Source: Acanthaster planci | Taxonomy: Eukaryota > Echinodermata > Asteroidea > Valvatida > Acanthasteridae | Assembly: GCF_001949145.1 (NCBI RefSeq) | Contig: NW_019091364.1 | Coordinates: 2,280,892-2,344,891, forward strand | Direction of reading: 5' to 3' | DNA length: 64,000 nt | Part shown: positions 13,576 through 24,500 of the stretch, one piece after another | How positions within the stretch are numbered: the first letter of the stretch is position 1 | Layout: each line of letters opens with the position of its first letter | Notes under the pieces: generated by a model | The model's database searches: none | What the model was told of the DNA's origin: nothing | Seen by the model: the letters and a program-made list of their open reading frames with translations, nothing else | Program-made: the position numbers and the translations under genes

Positions 13576-16500
13576 ATGGCGGCCGCGTTGCGCCTGGTGG
13601 GATCTCTATGGGGCAAACTTCTATTCTGTGGTCTTCTTATTTCTTCGGTCGTCTACGCGTTTCTCGCCTGGACCAGGGTGGCGAAGGTGGGCCTCGGGCT
13701 CCCGCAAAACGACGTACCGTCCCTTCACCGTCTCTCCCTCGTTCACCCGACGGGAGGCGTCAGCCGGCCGGGCAACGTCTCTGGCGTGCACGTAGAGCAC
13801 TTGCTGGAAAGGATCCGGACCCTGGAGGCGCGACTGGAGGCCAAAGCGAGGAGGCAGACGACCAGTGACCAGACCGTCCACGGTCGGCAGCTGAACCACA
13901 GTAATCGTCGGGTTTTTTACAATGACCTGAAAACCTATCCATTCCAGGAGGATCCACGTTACAAAGAATCGGTAAGTCTCACGTGAAGGAGGAAAAGGCT
14001 TTCCGAGCAATGACACATTCCTAAACCAACAGCATATCGGGGTATCGCTTCACCACCAACAACGATAAAGTGAGCATGTCATAGGCCACCTAAAATATTC
14101 AGAAATGAACTGCCTTTTCACAAGAAATAAATTTTCCCGACAACATACCCGGCACAAAGTGACCTGTAACATCCGTGGCGTATACACCAGTTTAAAATCG
14201 GGGGACCCTGGGGTGAACTTTTTTTTTTAAGGCTGCGTTTTAAAATGTGCGCGCTAAAACCCCTTCGAAAGTTGCCTTCACGTGACCAAAACTTACTTCA
14301 AAAAATGAAATTGCCACATGATCTGGATATATTCAGTTTTATTAAGCCCTATCGGAATAGCCTGGTTCTGTGCTGTATGATATTTTGCCCAAGGTCTATT
14401 AGGTTTATACCCAGAGAGTGACCCGGATTTAGCTTTCATGTTAATTTTTTGGTCCTCAATCTGCCCCAGACTTGTCCAAAGACGGTCTCCTCCATAGCAC
14501 AATACTCGAAATGGTTCAAGGATCGCTACACACCCAAGATCAAGACGTTTCTGGATGAAGACGACATCGCCCATTTCACCGACATCTCCAGGCACGACCT
14601 ACCGTTTGGATATCGGCGACAGAGCAAAGACCGTAAGCGTACCACACGACAGATCAAAGCAAATCGACAATCCTTGTTGAACTACCCTCATCGGTGTTTC
14701 GCTCGTTCCCACCGATAGGATGGGCTAATTTGTTAAGGAAACATGACGCAATATTCCCCTTAGCTCTAATTGGATGGTCGTATGGACGCATTTCATGCTT
14801 TCTGTTTTTACGTGAAACGTGCGCACCAAGCGTATAATGCATAGGTTAGGAGAGTGAGAAATCTTCAAAGCTTTGTAATACGTCTGTATTTCCTTTACAC
14901 ACTTTTGTGGAGGAAATGAACCTGTCCCAACACCCTGCGATGGTTGCGAGCGAGAGAGGTTGAGGTCGGGAACTTTGCAGAAAGCTATACCCCTTGACAA
15001 TTCAAAATCACGGTACAGGGCCCAATCGCATGGGCCCGTTCAAACGTAGAAATTTTCTGTCACTAACCTTTTGCCCATGTATCGGAACCGAAAGCTTTAA
15101 TGATCAAAGCAAACAACACCCTCATTTTCAGAGGTAGGATTCAATTTTCACATTAGCATGCACCCGAATCTGTTGTCTAGAATTAAGTCTAGGAATTCAC
15201 TCCACTGGAATACGTGGAAACGCTAAGACAATAGACCTAGCCGTAGCTCCGGAAGCCCGTTTCAGACGCGGCCTTAGTGACAGAGTAGAAGTTGAGATGC
15301 ACCGCGGGTCTTGGGGGGGGGCAATACGCTTACGATTACCAGATGAATTTTTGTCACGTTGGAAAATCTTTAAGCAACAGCAAAAATTTGCCGTAAGAGG
15401 GATGCATCTCAATGTTACTCGTTGCAGCTCTGTGTCATTTGGCTGTGACTAGTTTGGCTTGTACAATTATTGTCTCCAAGTGCATTGCTGAAAGCAACAA
15501 ATTCTTTCATTGTATGATCCCACAAAATGAAGTTAAAAGCAATCGCACTAGTTGTTCTATTTTGCATTAGATCGAGTCGAATGAGCTCTTTGTTTCGAAC
15601 AGCTCAATTTTGCGTCCTGGTGAAATTGGGTGAAAAATGTCGACGGTCCCGTTGATTTACATGGTGCATGATTCATTCAAAGGCCTGTGACTTTAGAGCG
15701 GTTCTGGCGACTTGCCACTCTCTTTGTCGGGACCGGTCTCATGTCTGTTCTTTTTTGACGCACGCAGTCCTCGAGAAGATCCTGACACATCCCAGCTTCA
15801 CGAACGCACCGCTCTTCCCAGCCAGCACGCGGAAGCAATGCCTCCGGTGTGCCGTGGTCGGCTGCGGTGGGATTCTCAAAGATTCTGGGGCCGGACAGGA
15901 GATCGACAGCCACGACCACGTGTTCAGGTGCGGTAACAACTTTCTTCGACAGTTGTCCCCCCAAACTGACTCAACTTTGCTCACCCCTGCCAAAAAATGG
16001 GACCTGCGCAAATTCTTTGCTTCTTTGCTGAACAGGTTTCCAACCATTCTCTGAGGGAACATTCACTGTATGGAATAAAATGCGTGGGCACTAAGCATAC
16101 ATAAAAAAATCCATATTACTTGTCCGGGTGCAGTCTTACGGAACCACTCTTTGTTGGCGTGGGAAAAACATTGCGCTGCATGTATCGGTTAGGATCCCAT
16201 GTCGTGGTCAAGTGAAACCGATTCCCCTTTTGGAAACTCACGTACTAGTCAATGACAAGTATAAGCTCAGAGACCAAACAATTATGTCAGCGCGAGACAC
16301 ACAACCCGGGAAGCCATAGCTTAATCACGGCCCCACGCGTGTTAGCTCGTGTGCATTGGGCATGTCGATGGGCAAAGTTGACAACAGCTTTGGGCTGACT
16401 TGTCTCGGAAAAATCGGCATTTTGCGAGAACGGCGTGTCTGATTTTCACAAACTTGGTGTGCGATGATTGCCACGCCTTCTTGACAAAAACAGACTCATG

Positions 16501-18943
16501 AAGGCTCGTCGCGGGAGAAACACAAACCGGCTTAAAACACATTTCTGCACGATTACACTCAGCATTTGCGTGAACTGAAGTCCGGTTAAATTTCACATGT
16601 CAAATACAATCTGTCGAGGTAAGGCCGGTGGGGTTGTACACATACACGATAATGATCGACAAGGAATAAGAAAAAAAGTTATAGCGAGCTGTTTCAATCT
16701 GAAATTTGATTACTAATTTTCGTATGCTTCTGTGCGCAATCTGCGCTGCTGAGGTTGTAAAAACCAGGAATTATGACTTGAAATGCTGTTTTACAGAAGA
16801 AATACTTGCATTGTGAAGAAAGTGTTTTTAATACCATATAAACTTTTTATAAGAGCCTGTTACTTGACAACAAAGACCAGATAGCAGGCTGGTTCTGCAC
16901 ATGCGTGGAAAGCAGACAAAACCAGACGAATGTTAACCATACTAGGGTGCCAAATCATGTACGCTTTTCTCCTCCCATAAGGATTTGCCTATAACGGTTC
17001 ATCTTAATTGAATACTCTGTTTCAGATTAAACCACGCGGTGTCGGCTGGCAGGTTCGAGAGGGATGTTGGTAAAAAAACCAGCTTTTACATATTCTTTCC
17101 AGAATCTATGAGCATCAGAAGCCTTTTAGACAAGGTGGGTTTCTCGGGGGTTGCGCCAAAAAAGCAAAACAAAAACAAAAAATATCCACCCTGCGCATGC
17201 GCTGTATTTTAAAACTTGTGCGTTCCTCTTTAGTACAAATTACTTTCCAAACGGTAGTAATGATAATAACAAGCACTTGTAAAGCGCCATCTATCTAGCA
17301 AACTATTCCAAGGCGCTGTTTTATCATTATCCCTGCACATTGGGCTCACATATCATCAGAACATTCCTGAAACCATCTCAGCTCCCTGGGGAGTATACTA
17401 TACTAGCCCGGTGCTGCCCTTTCGGCGCAAACGGCCAAATAACCGTGCCTGCCCTCACAGGTACCCATTTACTCCTGGGTGGAGAGAGGGCACACAGGGG
17501 TAAAGTGATTTGCCCATATTGCAGGACCACAACATTCTGCTACCAACTGGATTCTAACCCCTGACCCTATGAACAGAAGCTACAAACCCTAACCACTAGG
17601 CCACATGCCTCCCCATTATACGGTGTTTTCTTCCACTTTTTTTTCCAGAATGTAACATTCATCTACACAATGTTCAAAAAGTATGACATGAACTACGCGG
17701 TTAATATGCTAAATAGAGAAAAACCACCAGACTACATTTATGGCAGCGGTCAGAGAATGTGAGTATATTGGCAAGGGACAACTGTAGCATTATAGTTTTG
17801 AACATCAAAGTCCCCTGTAGATTATGTACTAGCCTTACACGAAAGTCTCATCACCGAGATAGTCAATCCAGCATAAATGAGCCTTTTGCGAATTAAACTT
17901 GCATAAAATCTGGCACACTGAGTTGTCTAATTGCACATAAATGTAACAGTTTAAATTCCACAGACTAAAGACACTGTTGCTATACCTCGTGATTCGGGGC
18001 AAGCTTCGTGCATAGCGACCACCATCTCTGGAATGGACTGGTTCCTTTGTGCCATTCTTATCCATTGGGAATAGTGTAATTGTTGCAAGGCGTCTCTTAT
18101 GTAACTAAGCAAAAGCTTGCCCCGAATCACGACGCAACAGCGTCTTTAAAATGGAGAATTCAAATTCATGTGAATTTAAAGATTTAACTCAGTGTGCGAG
18201 ATTTTATTCAAATTTATCTCGCAAAGGGCTTATTAAACCAATCAGCAGACAGCTTTCACCTATGGCTACCCGATGCCTCCTGTCCTTTGTAGGGCAACAC
18301 ATGGTAACTCCCACCTCTCGACATAATTGCAGTCATGTCGAGAAAACTGACACCTAAATTCAATCAGTGCCTTCAGGTCTTTTCCCGCTTTTCCCCCCAC
18401 GAAACAGGACTCTCCAAACGCCCAACGTGGACCCTGCGAAACTTAAAATCGTCCATCCCGATTTCTTCCGCTATGTCTTTGCTGAATATCTGGACGCAGT
18501 CGCCTACAGACCAACCACAGGTAAAAAAAATAAATTATTACATGTACTGATAAATACCTTACCTGAAGTTGTTATCACAGCGCCCCCATTCAGTACAGAT
18601 CCCACGTTAAGGGTGCTCCAGCTCCCTGAGCCCCCCCCCCCGTGTGCGCCACTGTCCAAACAAAAATACGATTTACTGAGCATATTACCTCCGAGATGTG
18701 CTTAATGATTTGCTGGCAACTTCGGCAGGAGCAATGGTGGTGTTTTTGGCCCTGCACATCTGCGACGAGGTCACTATCTACGGCTTCGGCTACGACCCTC
18801 GCTTCACGATGCACTACTACGACACCACCTTCGTCAAACACACCGACAGCTCGACTGGCTCCCACGACGTCGACAACGAGCGCCACCTGTGGCAGAAACT
18901 ACATGACGAGGGCGTCATCCGGATGTTCAAGAGAGACCCGTAG
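13576..18943 (+). CDS. Gene B: ST6GalNAc-I/II-type sialyltransferase (GT29), complete
   Basis: Exons: 13576-13971, 14470-14632, 15768-15927, 17026-17134, 17649-17758, 18408-18520, 18729-18943. They sum to 1266 nt, giving 421 aa with every junction in frame (phases 0,1,2,0,2,1). The family transfers sialic acid from CMP-sialic acid to GalNAc-type O-glycan acceptors in the Golgi lumen. Seen: a short cytoplasmic end, an anchor at ~7-30, a stem with a likely coiled coil (LLERIRTLEARLEAKARR) and N-glycosylation sequons NVS and NHS. Motif L begins [11 protein letters not shown] (Cys214, Cys219) and runs through EIDSHDHVFR to FFPES. Motif S spans ~329-371 (HPDFFRYV, YRPTTG, LHICDEV with Cys362, YGFG). 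Motif III is HYYD (379-382). Motif VS is HDVDNE (His396, Glu401), followed by LWQKLHDEG. Cys214 and Cys362 match the family's conserved disulfide pair. The ATG is in fair context (A at -3, G at +4). Intron 4 contains a SINE and intron 5 an inverted-repeat element; introns 1, 2, 3 and 6 show nothing clear beyond a dispersed repeat in intron 3. Confidence 0.95.
16336..16500. repeat. Dispersed repeat shared with 27170-27300
   Basis: GTCGATGGGCAAAGTTGA and the following GACTTGTCTCGGAA and TTTTCACAAA pieces recur, diverged, at about 27208-27260, with similar spacing. One copy is in gene B intron 3 and the other in gene C intron 1. Class unknown. Confidence 0.4.
17250..17625 (-). mobile_element. 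tRNA-derived SINE in gene B intron 4
   Basis: Read on the minus strand, box A TGGCCTAGTGG (17593-17603) and box B GGGTTAGAATCC (17549-17560) form a tRNA-like head. A body containing CTCTCTCCACCCAGGAGTAA follows, and the element ends in an A/T-rich TTATTATCAT tail. It lies antisense to gene B, ends about 20 nt before the exon 5 acceptor and shares its CTCTCTCCACCCAGG body motif with the element at 50790. Confidence 0.75.
17966..18148. mobile_element. Inverted-repeat element (MITE-like) in gene B intron 5
   Basis: The arms at 17966-18006 and 18113-18148 are inverted copies, including a perfect GTGATTCGGGGCAAGCTT/AAGCTTGCCCCGAATCAC block and matching AAAGAC(A/G)CTGTTGC outer ends. The ~106-nt centre shows no coding sequence. 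Such a non-autonomous foldback could form a long hairpin in the pre-mRNA. Confidence 0.7.
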
Positions 18944-18957
18944 AGCACACTAGTGTC

Positions 18958-19045
18958 TGGGGATATATGGACCATGTACTTTCCTATGGGAAGACGGTTT
19001 TAATGCCAGTCTTGAGAGGAGACTAGTCTTCACGCCTTGCAGAAT
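18958..19045. repeat. Repeat in gene B 3' flank shared with introns 5 of D and E
   Basis: TGTACTTTCCTATGGGAA and GAGAGGAGACTAGTCTT match, in reverse complement, 33150-33230 in gene D and 58270-58350 in gene E. In B it starts 15 nt after the stop codon and so probably lies in the 3' UTR. It may be old flanking DNA shared by the duplicates or a small dispersed element. Confidence 0.55.
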
Positions 19046-20804
19046 CTTCCCTGTTGAAATGTCAGGCTTCCCTTTGGAAACAATTCCTCCAGAGCCATGA
19101 TAATAGCCTTTACTCATGTCGAATTTCCCCAGGTTCTTCAAAAAATTCCCCACCCGTATACCTTGTCGCGTACCCCTCCCTCCTCGTGGAACAGAACATG
19201 CTTTCCCGATGAGCTGAGGTCGGCACTGTCTATTACGGCCTTAGCTACCCACAATGCACTGCAAGGTCTGCACTTCGCTAGATTGTGATGAATTGGGCGG
19301 GGGATACGTCAACTGAACCACAGACAGGAGTGTGTTCTTAAGACAAGCAAGGAAAATGTGACTTCACTATGAAGATAGCACTTAATAATCATCTGAAACG
19401 CAAGCACGTCTCTTGTTTGGTAGCAGAACCATGTTCTAATTATCACTGGATGGGGAGGGGGCAAAACCGTGACGAGGAAAATTTGTATTTCTGAAATATA
19501 ACGTGTACAGAAGGATGACTGGGTGAACATTTCATTTCCCTACCTTCCAAAAGTGTCTTAAAAAGCACCCCAAATTAATAATAGCCTCACCCCTCAGAGA
19601 GGCCACGAAGAAATTCTGTCCCGAAAACATTTTGAACACCCCCCTCCCCTATCTGGTGCTGGATCCGCCCTTGTGTATATAGAGCTCACTTCCTCCAAAG
19701 GCCAGGACCGAATTACAAGAAGGGATGGATGAGATGCAGATACATGAAAAGTGAATCACTGCAATATCCTGATACGGTCATTTTTAAAAGACACTTCAAG
19801 AGGAATTACGAGACGTCAAGGTAAAAATTGAAATTGCAACCAAATTACACATGTACATGCATTTCCTCACTCACACAAACAGTTGCATCGCTAGATGGTT
19901 ATTTGTACACTAACTTTAAATAAATAACTACTCGGGGCTTGAGCACAAGTCTCTCAATTAAGAATATGCAAAAATGCAATACAATATCTTTTTGAAAAAT
20001 AAACTCAGTAATTACTTATAGTTGAACATCGGTAATAAAAGCACAGTTAAAAGATCGTCCATCTTATAACAAAGAAAATTTATCTCCCAACTCTTTTTAC
20101 TCCTTGTTCTCCAATACTGATCATATAAGGTGCTTGTAACAACAAGGTGATTCGTATAGTTCGATTGTAGGCCCCATATTGAGGCTATCATTAAGAAAAT
20201 CGCTCAACAGTTTTAATTGGTGACAACCCCACCGCCGGGAACCAGCTAAAACCGTGAACTCCAAACTCAGCAGGTTTGCGCTGTGCTTGATAGTGCACAG
20301 GAAACCACGTTGGCTGAGAACCAGAAAGAATTTTCGCAGCTTCCTTTCGTTACTTCACAGTGGCATTTTTTCCAAACCAGTGGGTTTCAACAGTCCGTTA
20401 CCACTGCCTCAGTGCGGCGGATATTTTAATTAAAAACATACCTTGGCAATAGTCCCGAGTATATAGAAAAACAAAAATTTTACGAGCACACAAAAAGTAT
20501 ACATGTATTTGGTTTCAAAAGTATACATTTGGTCAAATCTTTGGAGCTCTGGCAAACTATGGGCGGTCGCAAAGTAAAATAATTCAAAGAAGTTTAAATA
20601 TACTGTTGGTGTAAAATTGAGAATACAATTTACTAAGAAACAGGTGCTAACTAAATGGCATCTAAACACAAGGGGGCCCCCAAATATACCATTTTGGATA
20701 GAACACCTTGTCAACCACAGGATGAAATTGTTGGCCTATAACACTCGCCGTCAGGCTTAAAGGTTTGTACAGTAAAGAAAGGTATCTTACTAATCTGATT
20801 AGAC

Positions 20805-20956
20805 GCCATAACTGCGGTGGCACCGCACTCACACGCACATTCATCAGCTTGACGCGCGCATGCATTTGGCAAATCACGACACCCTAGTGGTCGAAGAGGC
20901 CCATGTAACGCGCGCGTACCACCTGTCCACGAGCGTTGTGCCACCGCAGTAATGGC
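20805..20956. mobile_element. TIR element, ACTGCGGTGGCAC family, copy 1
   Basis: Its ends are inverted: GCCATAACTGCGGTGGCAC on the left and, with one mismatch, its complement on the right. The ~114-nt interior is CG-rich (several CGCGCG runs). Flanks also match copy 2, so the full repeat probably extends to about 20990. Intergenic between the 3' end of B and the 3' end of C. Confidence 0.7.
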
Positions 20957-21503
20957 TTCTAATTTTGGTTGTCGAATTACACTGTAGAACTCTATCATGA
21001 TACTGCCATGTTTGTCTTGTTCCCTGTAGACCCATTGGCAATAGTGACACACTTTCACATACATGTATTGATAAAATGGAACAAACTATTTTCCCTTCCA
21101 GCCATCAGTTTGGTTACATTAGATTCAATGGTAGGAAAGCAAGATGGCTGCTCCATAAGTGAGGAGACACCATTACTCCGGGGGCGCCGGCAAACCACGG
21201 CACCCTGTTGGTTGAAGAGGCGCGCAACCCCCCTGCACCCTCCGAGCGAGAGCGTGGTGCATTCACTGAAACGACTAAAAGTGGCCAGATTAAAGTGTAC
21301 AAAGCAGCAGTGGATACATATGGCACTTGGAGGCTTGCGCAACATCTGTCTAAAAGTTTGGCATCGTTTTTTTGTCTGTGCACACCCAGAGCAAAGCAAA
21401 ATCACTGCATGCTCCCCCTTGTCATTTCCTAAAGTGCACGATCGCAAAAACAAAAGGCTAATTTGATATTTTGGGGCTCATCGGGCCAACTACAAGAGCC
21501 CAA

Positions 21504-24500
21504 TCATGATAGGTCCCTTTTGAATAATCGGATGGCGCCCTCATCGTGCAGTTTCAGCCACAGCTCTCGCTCTGTGTTCACGCTGTGCATTATGGTCAAG
21601 TTCCGATGGTGCTTAATGAACACCCTGTCATAATAGTGCAACGTGAACTCAGGACTGTACCCAAAACCGTAGACTGCGACCTCGTCACAGATATGCAGAG
21701 CAATGAATACTGTAATGGCTCCTGTCAGGGAACAAGACCAAGGAGAGAATTTTATTTCCTTAAAACATACACCAAAGAATATGTAAATATAACACTAGTG
21801 CGCCCTTAGCATGACTACCAGTCGATTTTTGGGCCACTAAATGACGATGATTGGGCAATTGAAGATGACGAGGTTAAAGTGAAGTATTAAGAAAAACTAA
21901 CGACAAGGACTGTAAGATTAACCCTAACCCTCCTCAATCCTTCACCTGTTGGAGGACTGAGGAGTGTTAGGGTTAAAAAAGATGTCGAGTGAAATGGTAG
22001 GTTGGAGGCCTTAGTAATGGAGAAATTACAGGAATTATTGAGGGCGCTTAACTTGTCGACGGTAATCGAGCCTTTTCAGGCCGACGAGACTAGCACTGTG
22101 TCAGGAAAGACCAGGATCGGAGATGAATATTGAAGCATCTGTTGAGACTTATTTGTGAGGTTGGTGAGGCTTCCAAGGTTTTATAATGAAAGTTGATCAG
22201 GCAAATAAGTTCAGTTGGCTATCATCAATCAATATTAATGTCTTCGACATGACGCTGGACTTTACAGTATATCAATTATTTTGTTCGAGTGGCAATACTA
22301 TACACCTGAGGACACGAGAAAGGGAAAACTATAGACGTACCTGTCGTCGGTCTGAATTTCTTGACAAAAAACTTTTGGTGACGTACAGGAAAAACTCCGG
22401 ATGAATCAGCTTCAGCCTGCTAGGATCGATATCGGAGGGCTTTGTTCCACTGTAAAGAAACGATGTTTGATTGATTGAATTTTGGGACCAGCTGAGCACG
22501 ACTGAAAGCCACTGCATCTGCTAATCACCCACAAACGTGACCCTTAAGGGGCCTACATTACAAAAGACCACGACGCCTGGTACAATGGGTAATAGGTATA
22601 GGAAGTCGTCAAACTTTGATTTAAAAAAAAGCCACGCTGGAATCGGTATGACGACAACTGTGCATGGAAAGTGGCAGCCCCCAAACAAGAAGAAAGAAAT
22701 GGCGGTAATTTTACGTGAATATACACCTCGTTGTGTTGGTTACAGCGTGTTCCCTTCCGTTAGGGTCCGACGAACGGTTCATTTTGCTACACTGAGCGCT
22801 TGCCTACAGCAAGGCAACCGATCTCATGGGAAAAGTGTTGACGTCATGCCCCTCCTTACTAACAAGCAAACCAGACGGCGCCTAATCTTTTTTTTTCTGG
22901 TGTAACTTACATTTTACAGTTTACTGTCAATATTTTTTTTCAGTAACAACCATGTCCCAAGTTCAAGTCAATGTATAGAGGAAGGCTTTACTTTTCCTGG
23001 TGAACCTCCTGTCACCTGACCAACGCATTCATTGTTCCTGTGCTTAAACCTTCCAGAGGGGCGGCTGGAAGAAACTCCAAATCTAAGCAACTTAACTGAT
23101 CTTCTAAAGAGCTCAAGAGTGACATGAGAACAGTGGCACGGAATGGGGAATGGCCTTCAGGTTCAAGTGGGAGGTGCGATGCTCCTCTCGTTTCCCTCTG
23201 TTGTTGTTTTCTGATCAAACAGTTAAGTTTACGCTGCTTATAAACACTGGCGGCACTCTGAAAATAGATTTCACCGTGAGCGTACAAAACAGCCCAAAGA
23301 AAGGCGGAAAACAGTAGTTGGCGACAAAATGATGGAAATCGCCCAGAGAGTGGCGCCAGCACGTAAAGTATACGCGCAAATTTGCCGTCGGCATAGGCAC
23401 AACTTTTTCTACTGTCCCAGGGCTGTCCTGTGCTCAAAACAATCGCTCCAAAAATTCAGATCGGAAAGAGGAAAAGAGCCGCGTCCAATAGGAACTCGGG
23501 TGAAATCTCTGCCTAGTTGCCCGAGCAAAATTTCCCTCGAACTTGTCTTGTCCGAGTTCCTCGTCTCAATCGTGAATTTACACCCATACTTTCACCCTTC
23601 GGTATTCAGAGAGCTGGCCCAACAATGCCTCATGGACACTGCTGATATTTGATGGTTTCAGGGGTCAGCGGTCTGGGGCCCTGACTGCATCAGACCATTA
23701 TCGACGCCCTCGATCTATAACGTTGGCATTCTTGGTTCCAACTAAACCCTCTTGTTTTTTTCCCGAGCCTGTTCTTCGTCGCAACTCGGAAATTTTATTT
23801 TGGCCAACGTCTCTGCAAAAGTTCATTATTATCAATTTCACGGTGTGTTCGGTTTGGAGATATTGGTAACCGAGTATCGATTCCCTTTGACTTGTATTCG
23901 ACTTGCAAGACCTGCAGAACAAGGTCATCGTCCTGTAAGATTGCGCTACTGTTGATCAAGACGTTTTTAGTACTACATACATTGTGGATATTTGTCCGGA
24001 AACAAAGTTTTCATCAGAGAAGGCCGGTACTAATTTGGCAGGAATTTTCATTTTAGTCTTTCACAGATGCCTCTTAGTTTCCAAAAATGACCAAGGTCCA
24101 TTGTCCCCTGCTCATTTTGGCAAAACTACCAGGAACTGTAAAATACAAAACAGCTGTCAAATGCTTGCCGCCTATATACGGTGACCCTAAATACAAATCG
24201 AGAATGTTCAGGGACCTGACGTTTTTAACCGAACAGAATCTTTCTCAAAGGAAGAAACAGAATAACAACACCACTAATAATGCATTTTCCGCGACAGCGC
24301 CCATTAGATTTTGTCTGCGTCACGCATGATTTTCCTCGATCTGACCCAGGCTTGCTTCGGCACAAAGTCTCTTGTTTGCCAGCGGGTTCTGACCACAGAC
24401 AGTACTAAAAAGTACTGTTGGCAGCTGAATAGGTCAGTTCCTAGACAAACCATATCCTTGACCACGTCACACCCTAACAACAAAGGCTAGATTAACGGTG

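Larger units (their letters stand above)
18944..21503. other. Spacer between the convergent genes B and C
   Basis: 2.6 kb between two stop codons, holding both 3' UTRs. AATAAA occurs near 19918. It also holds the repeat at 18958 and the TIR element at 20805. Around 21180-21240 there is a faint, diverged match to the inside of that TIR element. No gene seen. Confidence 0.6.

Noticed and set aside
17549-17603. tRNA gene on the minus strand
   Set aside because: The tRNA-like head is continuous with a ~300-nt SINE body and A/T tail; box B has drifted.
21546-21809. Plus-strand 87-codon frame
   Set aside because: It is the reverse shadow of gene C exon 7, whose minus-strand reading has motifs III and VS.
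21920-21931. Interstitial telomere repeat
   Set aside because: Only two CCCTAA-like units, explained by the hairpin arm.
23012-23437. 141-codon minus-strand frame in gene C intron 5
   Set aside because: No recognisable domain, other frames overlap it, and it lies inside an intron of the GT29 gene.
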